DNA of 64,000 nt from Parasponia andersonii (lineage: Eukaryota > Streptophyta > Magnoliopsida > Rosales > Cannabaceae). The first letter of the stretch is position 1. Every line of letters starts with the position of its first letter. Of this stretch, positions 23,785 to 35,339 are shown in pieces. The stretch spans positions 130,112 through 194,111 of the forward strand of contig JXTB01000165.1 in assembly GCA_002914805.1 (NCBI GenBank), given 5' to 3'. The notes under the pieces were generated by a model. That model saw nothing but the letters and a program-made list of their open reading frames with translations, had not been told where the DNA came from and did not search any database. The position numbers and the translations under genes are program-made.

Positions 23785-25203
23785 CAATCAAAGGACCGCC
23801 TGCCGGCATATATAAAACGGATCGAGGAGGAGTCTAATGGACCAGAGTCTACAATTGAGGAGCTGGTGGCGGTCCCTTTGAAAGAGGCGGAGCTGACGAA
23901 GGTAATATTAGTCATGGTCCTGTTGCCCGAAGAGGAAAAGAACGAGCTGTTGGGATTCCTGAGGCAGAACCAAGGCATCTTCGCTTGGTCCCAAGATGAC
24001 ATGCCCGGGATTGACCCCGGGCATGTCTTTCACTAGTTGAATATAGATCCAAATTTCCCTTTGGTCAGGTAGAGACCCCGAAGGTTCGCGCCAGGGAAAA
24101 ACAGGGTGATCAACAAAGAGGTAGAGACGCTATTGGAGAACGGCTTAATCATGGAATGCATGTATCCATACTGGATCTCTAACCCGGTGGTAGTGAAGAA
24201 GAAGAACGACGATGACCGAACTTGTATAGACTTCACTAACTTGAACAAAGCTTGCCCGAAGGATAGTTTCCCCCCACCAAAGATCGACTAGATGGTAGAC
24301 GCAACGGCAGGATTCGACAGAATGAGTTTTTTGGATGCCTACTCGGGATACAACTAGATCCCCCTATACAAGGAAGACCAGATCCACATGGTATTTATCA
24401 CGGAGCGAGGCCTGTACTATTACAGGCGCATGCTGTTTGTTTGAAGAATGCAGGGGCGACCTACTAGAGGCTCATGAACAAAATATTCGCCGGACAGCTA
24501 GAGAAAACTATGGAAGTCTACATCGAAGATATGGTCGTAAAGAGCAGAGAAGCTCCGGGTCATCTGGGACATTTGGACGAGTGTTTCTAGATTCTGAGGC
24601 AATATCGGATGCGTCTGAACCCCAAGAATGCGCGTTCAGAGTGTCCTCCGGCCAGTTCCTGGGGCACATCGTAAGCAGAAGGGGTATCGAGGCCAATCCT
24701 ACCCAGTTGTCCTCTATCGCAGACGTGCAGAGACCCTTGACTATTCGAGAAGTCCAGCGCCTAGCCGGGAAGATAGCCGCCCTCAGTCGGTTCATCTCCA
24801 AGATGTCTGACCCATGCAAGCCTTTCTTACAGTGCATAAAGAGAAGCTCCACTGTTGCTTGAGGGGAGGAACAGGACAAGGCACTGACAGATCTCAAGCT
24901 GTACCTAAGTCACCCACCCATCGTGGCTTCCCTGGTAGAGGGGGAGCGCCTGTACACTTATTTAGCAGTGTTCGAAGTAGCGATCAGCACCGTACTATTC
25001 GTCGAGGAAGACAGCAAGCAGAAGCCGGTGTTCTATATAAGCCGCATGCTCCTGGACACCGAGACACGGTATAGTATGGCGGAGAAACTGGTCCTCGCTT
25101 TGGTCAACGCTAAGAAAAGGCTCAGGCAGTACTTTGAAGCACACTCTATTACATCGAGTATCGGCCCTGAGTAGCGAAGAAAGGGCAGGTCATAGCGGAT
25201 TTC
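23785..25203 (+). pseudogene. Reverse transcriptase and RNase H1-like region of the Tat-lineage element
   Basis: RT motifs can be followed through several frames: LLENGLIMECMYPYWISNPV, CIDFTNLNKACPKDSFPPPKID, FLDAYSGYN, then the active-site box, then GQFLGHIVSRRGIEANPTQ. The RNase H1-like part reads EDSKQKPVFYISRMLLDTETRYSMAEKLVLALV. The active-site box reads YIED (24519-24530) rather than the required YxDD: codon GAA at 24525-24527 replaces the first Asp. Several TAG/TGA codons and at least two frameshifts (near 24440 and 24860) lie within. Non-functional. Confidence 0.9.
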
Positions 25204-25581
25204 TTGGTGGAAATCAAATCCTTCGGCAAGCTGCACGATCCGCTTCAAATGTCTCACCCCCGCCACCCTTCAGCCTGGACCCTCTACACCGATGGATCCA
25301 CGAATGCCTTGGGATCAGGTATCGGGATAGTCTTGCAGACCCCAACAGGATTCAGAGTAGAGAAAGCCTTGAGGCTTAGTTTCCAGGCAACGAATAATGA
25401 GGCGGAGTACGAGGCCCTGCTGCAAGGCCTTGAACTGGCTTTGCATTTCGGAGTAGAGAGCATCATAGTAATGACCGACTCGCAGTTGGTTGTGGGTCAG
25501 GTCAAGGGAGACTTCGAAATAAAAGAGACAAGATTACACATATATTTCTCCAAAGTAATAGGGGGCGAAAGCCCGCTTTAG
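25204..25581 (+). pseudogene. Archaeal-type RNase H (aRNH) domain
   Basis: A second RNase H between the RT-RNase H and integrase regions. WTLYTDGSTNALGSGIGIVL, then NNEAEYEALLQGLELAL, then MTDSQLVVGQV give the catalytic D, E and D in the order expected for RNase HI folds of the archaeal/plant type. This extra domain is characteristic of Tat-lineage Gypsy elements, where it is thought to supplement or replace the retroviral RNase H. The domain is open for 125 codons, then stops shortly before integrase. Confidence 0.88.
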
Positions 25582-25612
25582 TAGCTTTAAGATCGAACAG
25601 ATTCCCAGAGAG

Positions 25613-26986
25613 ATGAACCAAAAGGCCGATGAGCTAGCTAAGAGCGTGTCGACCGGAGGAACGGGACACGCAGAGATTCTCCTAGAGGACAGGAATATGA
25701 AAGACCCCTCGGAGACCCCCGCACATCATGTATTTGTAGCCAGCTCTATAGACGAAGGATGGATGAAACCCATCACCCAGTATTTAGCATTGGGGAACCT
25801 GCCCCCAGATCCCCAAGAAGCGAGGTCGATCAGGCTGAAGGCTGCTAGATACTCAATGGTGGGGGAACAACTATATAGAAGATCGATAATGGGGCCGATA
25901 CTACGGTGTGTAGGTCCCAACGAAGCGCAGAAACTGATGGAAGAAATCCACGAGGGAGTATGCGGTAACCACTCTGGCAGACGTAGCCTCGCCGACAAGG
26001 CTCTGACGGCCAGATACTTCTGGCCATACATGATGACAGAGGCGGTCCAGGTCGTCAAAAAATGTGATAAGTGCCAGAGGTTCGCCCCCATGAAACGCCA
26101 ACCTACGGAGGATCTCCATTCGAACATAACGCCCTGGCCATTCGCCAAGTGGGGTTTGGACATCATCGGAGAGCTCCCCAAAAGTCCAAGGGGAAGAAGG
26201 CATGTCCTGCTGGCTACAGATTATTTCACCAAATGGGTAGAAGCTGAAGCCTACGCGACCGTAAATAAAGCAGACACAATTAATTTCATTTGGAAAAATA
26301 TAATCTGTCGATACGGGATTCCGAAAGAGATACACGCCGATCATGGCGCACAGTTCCAAAATGCTAAGCTCAAGAAGTTGTGCGAGCTGTATAATATAAG
26401 GCTCAGTTTCTCTTCCATGAACTACCCTCAGGGGAACGGCCAAGTAGAGGCAACGAACAAAGCCATATTCAGCAATATCAAAAAGAACTTGCAGGAGGCT
26501 AAAGGCAGGTGGTTAGAAGAGCTACCGGCCATTGTGTGGGCCCAACGAACCACGGAGCAGAGGTCGACTGGAAGAACGCCATTCACCATGGTCTACGGAT
26601 CAGAGGCTGTGATCCCGACCGAGGTCGGCCTCTCGACCCTTCGCTCCGAAGTGGTAAGAGATACCTCCTTAAATGAACGGCAGCTAAGCTACAACACAGA
26701 CCTCCTGGAAGAAACGAGAAACATGGCCCTGGTCCACCTGGCTTTATACCACCAGCAGGCTAGATCCTACTATGCAAAGAAGGTTAGTGCTCGATGATTC
26801 AATGTCGGAGATTGGGTCTTGAAAGTCAAAACAGGGAATTCCTCGAAATTGGACTCCAATTGGATTGGACCTTATGAGGTGATCAAAGTACTTGACAATA
26901 GTGCGTATATCCTGAAAGAACTCAAGACCGGAAAAGACTTGCCGAACACGTGGAACGCTCAACACTTAAAAAAGTATCACGTGTGA
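25613..26986 (+). pseudogene. Integrase of the Tat-lineage element
   Basis: The longest open stretch of the element, 394 codons to 26797. The zinc-binding part reads HEGVCGNHSGRRSL...KKCDKCQRF (H-H-C-C). The core contains WGLDIIGELP (first D), EIHADHGAQF (second D, in place of the usual SDNGxQF) and NYPQGNGQVEATNKAI (E), so the DDE triad is present. A TGA at 26795-26797 is followed in the same frame by NVGDWVLKVK...WIGPYEVIKV to the natural stop at 26984-26986. TGA there is consistent with CGA to TGA decay. This is the best preserved part of pol. Confidence 0.93.
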
Positions 26987-27421
26987 GACACGTGTATGTG
27001 ATATAAGACCCACGTGAATACTTATATTATTGAAAAGCTTAAATACAAAACAGGTCAAGTTCCCTTTTTACCGCATAGATTTATCTTTTGGACTGCTATC
27101 ACTATTCGCATGTGAGACACATGCAAGACCCATGTGAATGCTTATATTATTGAAAAGCTTAAATCCAAAACAGGTTAAATTCCTTTTTTGCCGCATGGAT
27201 TTATCTTTTGGACTGCTATGGAAAAGAGGTCTACCCACAGTGGCAGACCCCACGCACTATTCACGTGTGAGACACATGCAAGACCCACATGAATGCTTAT
27301 ATTATTGAAAAGCTTAAATCCAAAACAGGTTAAGTTCCCTTTTTGCCGCATGGATTTATCTTTTGGATTGCTATAGAAAAGGGGTCTGCCCACAATAGTA
27401 GACCCCACGCACTATTCACGC
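26985..27421 (+). repeat. Tandem repeat A in the Tat element, about 155 bp x 3
   Basis: Units begin GAGACAC at about 26985, 27114 and 27269 (spacings 129 and 155) and share GCTTATATTATTGAAAAGCT and GCCGCATGGATTTATCTTTT. The first unit lacks the TCTACCCACAGTGGCAGACC piece. It starts at the integrase stop codon. Confidence 0.9.
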
Positions 27422-28050
27422 AATCAAGGATCGTACTATGGGGATCACGTCGCTTGTCGAGGACCCAAGAAAATGTACGAAAGGGAAAGAGCTGCGCAAC
27501 CAAAAACTTACTAGCAGACCTCAAGAACGATCATACTATGGGATCACATCGCTTGTCGACGACCCAAGAAAAGGTACGAATAGGAAAGAGCTGTGCAACC
27601 AAAAACTTGCCAGCAAACCTCAAGAACGATCCTACTATTGGGATCACGTCACTTGTCGATGACCCAAGAAAATGTACGAAGGGAAAAGAGCTGCGCAACC
27701 AAAAACTTGCCAGCAGACCTCAAGAATGATCGTACTATAGGAACCACATCGTACAATAAAATTCTTGCCGATGGCCCGAGAAAACATACGAAGAGGAAAG
27801 AGCTGCGCAACCAAAAACTTGCCAGCAGACCTCGAAAATGATCGTACTATGGGGATCACATCGTGCAATAAAATTCTTGTCGATGGCCCGAGAAAACGTA
27901 CGAAGAGGAAAGAGTTGTACAACCAAGAACTTGTCAGCAGACCTCGAAAATGATCGTACTATGGGAATTAAGTTGTGCAACGAAAGGATTGCCGATGGCC
28001 TGAGAAAACGTACGAATAAGGAAGAGTCGCGTAGCGAAAGTTTGCGACCT
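27421..28050 (+). repeat. Tandem repeat B in the Tat element, 100-112 bp x 6
   Basis: Units share (A/G)AGAAAA(T/C)GTACGAA, AGAGCTGCGCAACCAAAAAC and GATCGTACTATGGG. Landmarks fall at about 27462, 27561, 27661, 27773, 27885 and 27997. The first three units are spaced about 100 bp and the later ones 112 bp, because of an insert reading AATAAAATTCTTG in the later type. Short ORFs across here are periodic by-products. Confidence 0.92.
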
Positions 28051-28065
28051 GCCCCCAAAGGAAAG

Positions 28066-28352
28066 CAGGGACAGAGTCTACCCATTTTAAGTGGACCCTC
28101 CCTAGACAATATTCTAGCCATACACATGGCGAAGGTTAAAGGGGTCAGGATCTACCCGTTGGAAGCGGACCCTCCCAGACAACATTTTAGCGACATGTAA
28201 AGCAAAGGTTGAAGAGCAAAGGTTGAAGAGGTCAGGGTCTACCCGTTGGAAGCAGACCCCATCTAGACAAAGTTTTAACCGCATGTAAAGGAAAGGTTAA
28301 AGGGGTCAGGGTCTACCCGTTAGAAGCAGACCCTCCCCAGACAACATTTTAT
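28066..28352 (+). repeat. Tandem repeat C in the Tat element, about 76 bp x 4
   Basis: Units share GGTCAGGGTCTACCCGTTGG, GCAGACCC and AGACAACATTTTA, spaced about 76 bp, with an extra GCAAAGGTTGAAGA duplication near 28205. Confidence 0.9.
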
Positions 28353-28945
28353 TATGCACACACCAGGCACTAAGACAGAAGTTAAAATCGGGCCCTGTTT
28401 ATTATTTCCAAAATATACAAAGGGAATGATCGATGGGGACGCGCACCCAAAAGCTCTATCTGCGAGAAGCGAGTCTTGGGCAGACTCGCAGAGACAAGTC
28501 AGAGTGGTAACGCCCATTCTGCTCCCGATAAGAGCTGAGCCCGAGTCTCTTCCTCTGCAGCGATGGATCTAGACAGTGATTAACCAGCCCCTGGAGCTGG
28601 TTCCGAGCGCGGTCCCATTTGGGGTCGGAGAAGTCCAGCCACACGCGCGGGTCAAACTCTGCCAAGACAAGTCATAACAGAAGTTATATCTCCTTAGAAC
28701 CGGATGAGCCAGAGCTAACATCCCTATTCCGGAACTAATCTTGTCGATCATAGCTCGAGGAGGACTTACTAATAACTCAAAATCATGTACGACCGATTCC
28801 AGACAGTTACAACAAGGGTCAACTTTACCCCGGATGCGGTCAATAAAGAAAAAAAGAATAGACTAAAGAGAATTGCACTATTCTTATTATTTATATAGAC
28901 GGTTACAACGAGGGTCAACTTTACAAATATACAAAATTAGAGACC
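28353..28945. other. Tat-element 3' spacer between the repeats and the antisense gene
   Basis: Noncoding by appearance: short ORFs on both strands with no recognisable domain. CGGTTACAACGAGGGTCAACTTTAC (28901-28925) partly repeats 28806-28830, so a short diverged duplication is present. Confidence 0.5.
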
Positions 28946-31900
28946 CTAATTACCTCCGGCCAGGGGAGAGCAGCCAGTTCTGGCACTTGGACTAGCCCTA
29001 GTGGAGGGTGGCGTACCAGGCTCGGAGTCGTCGCTGGATAAAATGACTGCACCGGACCCCTTACCAATTAAAGCCCCAAGACCAGGCTGACCGCCAGGGA
29101 TTTCCGAAGTTTGATATGGCGGACAGAAAACGGGAATAAGCTCTTTGGCAACAGAGGCGGATGTAGAGGGCCTGTCCTTTTTCACGGCAAGCATCTTCAG
29201 CACGTCAGTGGGGTACGCGATGTTGATCCCATCCCCAAGCTGCTGCATATAGCACTTGACGAAATAGTGGTCTCTCTCGACGCCTTTCTGCTCGTCAAAC
29301 TGGTTTAGCATTACCACCTTCGCGTGGCCTTCGAATTCCCTGTTCTCCCAGCCAGACCTGTAACTTTTCGCAGAAAGGACATCCACCTACCTCTGATACC
29401 TCATTTTTAGTTTTTCTATGTCCGCTAGTCTATCCCTCAGCGCCTCAGCCTCAGCTCCACCTGTCGCTGCGACAAGTCGACCAAAAGGGTGTTAATGTCA
29501 GCAAGGTCTTCGCCGTGCTTGTGAGACAACTCTACTTGAGCCCCTATCAATTTTACATGGTCCAAGTAAAGATGTCGGCTTATCTCATTCGACCGGTCGA
29601 GTCTGCGTTGTAAAGAATAGGCCTCCAGTTTGGCTCTCGCTTTGGCTTTCCTCGCCTCTTTAGCATAATCAACGGCCCTATCGCAAGTGAGGAAGGCCAG
29701 CCCCATCTCTGCCTCAGTGCTCTGCAGCTCTTGCTCCTTGACCTTGAGCTTATTTTGGGCCAGTCTGACAGCCTCGGATTGAGCAAGCCCGTTGGCCTCC
29801 ACTTCAGCAAATATCGCAGCTAGCTCCTCATGCCTGACCCTTTTGACACTCAGGGCGTGAGCCACCGCGCTGCTGACCCTAGCCTCATCGAGGCTCCGAT
29901 ATAAGTCGAAGTCAGTCCTCAACTCGGCAAGGGCAGCCTCACCACGCTCGGCCAGTGCAGAGCGGGAGTTCAACTCCTCGGTCAGGGCCCTAATACGAGA
30001 GGAATAGAAAGACTGGATGGCGGCTAGCTGCAAGATAAATGAAAAAGAGGTCAACGTCTAGTAAGGATGCAGAGAAATATGGCCAGACAAGCCAAACCTG
30101 TGCGAAGGTACGGCTAGCGACGAGCTCGACATTCTCCAAGGAGAGCGCCTCCAGCTTGGGTTCTGCGGCTGGACCCTCTCTTTAGGCATTGTCTGTGTCT
30201 GCAGAACGCGATTCCACCCTGCCAACCCCGAGGGCACCCTCTCCCTCGACTGGGCACGCCCCCGAAGCAGCAGTGGCAGGGACGAAGGAAAGCTGGGCAC
30301 TGCTGAGAGTGCCGTCGGCGACGGCGGGAGGCGGTGCATCCTCAGTAGAAGACGCCACAACTCCCGACATATCGGTAATTTCGGTCGCCGTCCCCCTTGG
30401 AGCCCCTCCTAAACATGATTTTTCGATCTTGTCTTGACCATCCCCTCCCGATGGGCCGCTGCACACGGACCCTCTTCTCATCAGAAGGGTCAATGTGGCC
30501 CCGTCGTCATCACTATCAGACGAGAGGCCAACCCTGCCCCTCTTCTCCGTCGGGCCCTCTTCTTCTTTAGATGAGCCAACCTCGTGGCGCCGCTTTATTG
30601 GGACCGAAGGAGGGGAAGACAGTCGAGATTTCAACCTCAGAGCCCTCCCACTGAGCTCAGTGATCTCCCCACCTAGGCAAGCAGTACCCGACCCTATGCT
30701 CATATTCGAACCGGAGTCGGGAGTAAAAGAGGTTGGAGCAGCACTCAGTGATCTCCCCACCGAGGCAAGCAGTACCCGACCCTGCGCTCGTATTCGAACC
30801 GGAGTCTGGAGTGGAAGAGGTTGGAGCAGTAGAAAACCAGGTAGGCTCAATGGCATCCCCTTGCCATATACAGCCCGTGCGGCCATCGTTTCCCCGGACG
30901 GAGGTCCGCTTGCATCGGAGCGGGGGACCACGGGCACTTCATCCTCTGAAGACACCACGAGATGCCGACCAGCGATTGCCTTGGGACGAGCTTTGTGCCC
31001 AGCGGTACCCTCCTTGACGGGGGAGGGGTCTACCGAGGGGCCCGTCTCAGAACCTATAAAGAATAAGCAACATGGTTAGATCACAGCCATAACCCGATCG
31101 ACGAAGCTCAAGGATGCAGAAATGAACCCACCTCTAGCCCTCTTAGGGGCGGCGGCTTCCTCCCTACAGAGCTTGACACACTCTTCGACCACGAGCCTCA
31201 CGACCTCTTTGAGCTCGTAGCTACTCGGCGCCACCAGGTCGTGGGAACCCGCCAACTGGCTTGAAGTCGTAACCTGATGACCCACCATGGTGATGCGATC
31301 GTGCTCGTCCCAGCGGAAGCGGTTCAGGGCAGAGGCATCAAGTCGGCTCCGCAGGTGCTTCATGATAACTCAGGTGTCTAGAGGGAAGGGAAGGTATGAA
31401 ACCATCTTGGGCATCATATTCATCACCTGGGGATTGAGGGTGGCCTGGATGTGTCGGCAGTCCCCAGGAGATCCGAAGATGACGATCCCTTCCAGGCCTT
31501 TGAGCCGCCCCTCCGACAAATGCGGCTCCAACCTGTTTTCTTCTGCAGAGGCTGCACAAGACAAAATAATGTGAGCAATAACAGACGAGGAGAAGGCAGA
31601 CCCGAAAATCACGACCTAGCACTTACTCTGTAGAAAAATTGAGGGAATTTGGAAGTGCTCTCCATTCACCCAAGGGGAGCACCATGCCCCTCCAATGGCA
31701 TATAGCCTAGAGTGGGAGTCCCATTGCTTGTCCGACCTCAGCAAGCACCAGAAAATGTGACGTCCCGGGAGCGGTTGAAGGTAAAAGGTGGGGTAGGAAC
31801 TCTTTTTGGGGATGAAGGTAAGTTTGTAAGCATAAAAGACCACCTCCAGGTCGATATGCAGGTTATAAAAAACTGACAGGGCGGAGAGCCCCATCAGAAT

Positions 31901-32187
31901 CATGACCCCGTTTGCATTTAACTACATCGGGTGGATCCCCGTCAAAGTAAAGAACTGGTGGATCAGAGGAGGAAGAAGAAATCGCAGCCATTCTAGATGC
32001 TTTCTTTCCAAAATAATAGAGTCTTCAGGGCAGAGGGACGTAGATACCAATCCGCGAGGCCCTCGACCCTTTGTAACGTGACTCCACCGGGGAGGCAGAG
32101 CTGTCTCCTCAGTGAATCTAACTCCGAGTCCACGACGGGGTGAAGTTCCTGATCTTGATTCGATGCCATCATTCTGGATACAATCAA
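28946..32187 (-). pseudogene. Antisense gene of the Tat element, spliced, gypsy-type transposase-like N-terminus plus coiled coil
   Basis: Opposite in direction to gag-pol. The candidate start is at 32187. The first part reads ...LPPLIHQFFTLTGIHPM, a stop, then LNANGVMILMGLSALS and later RLYAIGGAWCSPWVNGEHF. This resembles the plant family annotated as putative gypsy-type transposase (PF04195), known as an extra antisense ORF in Tat elements. Three small introns with good GT-AG borders can be placed: 31552-31626, 31054-31131 and 30028-30097; the last joins ASRTFAQ to LAAIQSFYSSR in frame. A Ser/Pro/acidic middle (30182-30958) and a long Ala/Glu/Leu-rich coiled coil (29437-30027) follow, then an acidic tail (28946-29386). 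TAG/TAA codons and at least one frameshift (near 29430) disable it. Its function in active elements is unknown. Confidence 0.75.
30028..30097 (-). other. Candidate intron in the Tat antisense gene
   Basis: On the minus strand the donor CACAG|GTTTGG and acceptor CTTGCAG|CTAG bound 70 nt. Removing it keeps the frame open from the middle region into the coiled coil. The branch and pyrimidine region (CTCTTTTTCATTTATCTTGCAG) looks typical of a plant intron. Confidence 0.6.
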
Positions 32188-32503
32188 AAGAGCAAAGATC
32201 TCTAGAAAGGGGAGAAGTCGGAAACCCTAAGATTTTACGAGGCTAGAATAATTGAAGATTTTAGTAAAGTAGCAAATGAGAGTAAATGCGGCCTTTATGG
32301 AGGGGAGCCGAAGAGTTTTTCTAGAGAAGGGCAGAGCAAGGGAGTCCGAATCGTCAGAACTTCGAAATTTAAAAAAATTTTGTGACATGGGATGGCGTGC
32401 CTCCGCGTCGGCAAGGGGGAGCCACGTGTATCCCTCAAATTGGAAGAACAGAGAAACGATTTCCCCACTTGATGGCTACGAATCCATCAAGTCGGGAAAT
32501 GGG

Positions 32504-32519
32504 GACAGTTGTGGGACCC
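32504..32519 (+). other. Polypurine tract of the Tat element
   Basis: GGGAAATGGGGACAGT lies directly before the 3' LTR start at 32520, the expected place for plus-strand priming. Confidence 0.6.
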
Positions 32520-33344
32520 ATTCCCAAATCATACACCACATGAACGATTAAGTGGCAGAACAGGTCGCAAACAGGGCACACCGTCCGACATGTGTCCAGA
32601 GTGATTAGTTAAAGGCCACGCGAGTCGCACGTGGTACCACATAGGCCATTGGGTTGTCCGAGGTTAGGGCCGAGCCCATCCCAGACCCTGAATGGACTCG
32701 GCCCAGTCCGATTCTTACCTCGACAGCTGGGAGTCGGAAGCCCCAAGGGTCTTCCACCAGAGTACAATGGAAAGCAACTCACAGCTCCAGACCCAGACAG
32801 AGCATTTAATGCGATCTTGAGTAGGTGTGCGCAGGGGGCAAACCGTCCTGACAGAACGGCGATTTGTTCAAATCTCGCCCCTGACAAACTCGAGCTATAG
32901 GGGACAACGGAAACTAGGCTACAGCGGTGCAGGGGGGATCACGGTAATCTCGGCCCATGACCTCTGGAGTAAGTCTTGACGAAAAGGGTACTTGGTCTTG
33001 AGAATGAGAACCAGGAGGTTCACAATTTCAGGACTATATATATGAGTCATGCATCCCCAAAAGAGAGGCATGTACGCATACAAAAAGAAGTTTTTAAAAG
33101 TTTACGAGCAAAAAACAAAGATATACTCATACAGATACAGAGAAAAATAAAATCTTTGCTACCCTGAATTAAAAATAAATAACTGACTTAAGTATCAGAG
33201 AGTCTTTGCAGGTGACCTCCTCCGCCTCTCCGATCTTGCCTGAAGTCAAAAGCTCTTTGAGATAGCAAGGACACGTAGACAGTTGGAGGATACGACACCG
33301 GCAATTCAGAGACACGTGAACAGCTGGTAAAAACTGCTCCAACA
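32520..33344 (+). repeat. 3' LTR of the Tat-lineage element
   Basis: 825 bp, TGTGGGACCC to GCTCCAACA, followed at once by the TSD CTTGC. The match with the 5' LTR covers its whole length with scattered substitutions. Confidence 0.95.
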
Positions 33345-33479
33345 CTTGCCCTTTATTTTAATTCTTTCAAAGAAATATCATATTTTGGAGATATTCTAAA
33401 ATCTGTTTTTGTCCAATATGCTACTATTATTCGCTCAACCTATCATATGTCAGTACATCACTCTAACCCAAATCCTTAT

Positions 33480-33745
33480 ATATATGGCATTTAGATATGT
33501 CACTATTGCTTATTTTTAATGACATTTGTATGCGACTAAAATTTGTAGTGATATTTGAAATGTCATTATGTTATTAAATTGTATTAGTGTCATTTTCGAA
33601 TGTCACTAAATTATTTAGTTAATAATAAAAATATTTTACTTATCTAAAAGAGGTTTTGATGGCTTTTAAAAGTCTTACCGAAACATATTAATGACATTTA
33701 GAAAATGTCATTTATTTAGTCACAATAAATCTACTAAAATTTCCG
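33480..33745. mobile_element. Cluster of TAGTGACATTT-type inverted motifs (CACTA-like subterminal region)
   Basis: Repeated copies in both orientations of (A)TAGTGACATTTnnAAATGTCACTAA-like sequence: ATGTCACTATTGC, AGTGATATTTGAAATGTCAT, GTGTCATTTTCGAATGTCAC, ATGACATTTAGAAAATGTCA. Such clusters mark the subterminal regions of CACTA transposons. No terminus was found on this side. Confidence 0.4.
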
Positions 33746-35339
33746 TTATAAAAAGTAGTTTTTTTAACGGAAAAAAAAGTATATTAAGCATTGATTTTTT
33801 TTTAAAAAATGGTCATAAAACAAAACCTGCTACTAACGTTTGGTAATTGCTAATTATAGATAGGTATCTTTTTTCTGGCCAATGTATTGAATTTACATGA
33901 AACTAATTAATTTTCAAGGTTTATGTTTTTACTACTATTTCGTAATCAACGAAATAACCCCAATCTAATATTACTATAAATAAAAAAAGAAAAGAAAAAA
34001 GAAAAATATTTATTAATAAAATATTCAATTTACATCAATTCAAAATTAAAAAAATGTATCTAATTTAAGGTTACAAAAAAAAAAATCATCTTCTAAATAT
34101 AGGTGTATTAATTTTTTGACTTTGCTTGGATCGTTATGCACTCATCTCATATGCATACCTCATCATGTTCCTGAAAAAATAAACAAAGAAGAGAGAAATA
34201 AGTAATATTTTACAATGGAAAATTATATAGAAGTCTCTTATAGAAGTAGAAAGACAAAAGACAAAAGATAAAAGATAGATATTTTTTTTAAAAAAAAAGA
34301 AAAAAAAAAAGATAGAAGAGATATACTTATAGATCAAATTCTATAGACATATCCTTTCAGTTTTGTCGCAATTTCATGCTACCCTAACCATTTTTGTTCT
34401 CGCTAGAAACGTGTTGTATCAAATGAATAAATCTAACAAATAATTCAGAGAAAACATAAAAAACTATTAATAAAATTAAAAAAAAAATCTCTAGATATAA
34501 AATGAAGTATGAAATAAAAATTTAAGATGGTTTACAGGATTATACTAGCTTTAGAAAATAGATGAAGGTTGTGAAAGAAAAGAAGATGAAATTTTGAGAG
34601 CTAAAATCTAAATAAGATGAAATTTTGAGAGCTAAACTTAATCTAAATAGAAGTAGGGCTGATGAGAAAAGATAGGATCTAGTGGTAGATGAGTTAGCTT
34701 TTATTTTAAATTTGTTTCAATTTTGTTGTATGATAAATTTTAGGACTCTGAAAAAAATTAAATTAAAATTTTTACTTTAAATTTTTGGAAATTGGAAAAA
34801 TTAAAATTCATTTATTTTAGTAATTTCAAATTTGAAATTTTAAACCGTAACTTTTGTCAAAACACGCATTTTTAGATTAAAATTTTAGAAATAATCATTA
34901 ATTGCGTAACTTTGTAATTTATTCTAAAGACAATTACAATGTTGACCGCTTTTTTTTTTGTTTTTTTAATAAGAGTTTATTCTTGAGATAATCCATTAAT
35001 ATTAATTCTGTTTTGCTTGTAAAACAAGTTAATAACTTCATATATATGTTTTATTCAAAAAAAAACTTCATATATATATGCTATTTTTATATAAACGTTT
35101 CTTTAGTTTTAATATTATATTATTATTTTATCGTTAAACTTCTTTTCAAAACAAATTATTTAATTTTAATCAAATTGAATATGATAAAATTAATTAAAAA
35201 AATAAAGACACGTACGAAGTACCTATATTCCTCTCCCTCTTTTTTTTCCTCCTAAAAAAAGATGTGTTTTATCTTTAGATTTATTCTTTTTATTTTGTTC
35301 TATTTCCAAAAATTACAACAATTTCTACTCATTTAGACA

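Larger units (their letters stand above)
20615..33344 (+). mobile_element. Tat-lineage Ty3/Gypsy retrotransposon, 12.7 kb, TSD CTTGC
   Basis: Two LTRs of about 830 bp bound the element, and CTTGC at 20610-20614 and 33345-33349 is a perfect 5 bp TSD. Order: LTR, primer-binding site, gag, protease, RT, RNase H, archaeal-type RNase H, integrase, tandem repeats, an antisense gene, purine tract, LTR. A second RNase H before integrase, a tandem-repeat-rich 3' region and an antisense ORF are recognised traits of the Tat lineage. Its high GC stands out sharply from the host DNA. Many stops and frameshifts make it non-functional. The LTRs look about 90-95% identical by eye, so the insertion is not very recent. 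Confidence 0.95.

Noticed and set aside
26985..28352. Regularly spaced repeats resembling a CRISPR array
   Set aside because: The units are 76-155 bp long, tandem without unique spacers, and lie inside a plant retrotransposon. They are ordinary tandem repeats.
28569..28751. Minus-strand ORF as an extra exon of the antisense gene
   Set aside because: No splice borders or coiled-coil continuity link it to the gene, whose reading ends at 28946.
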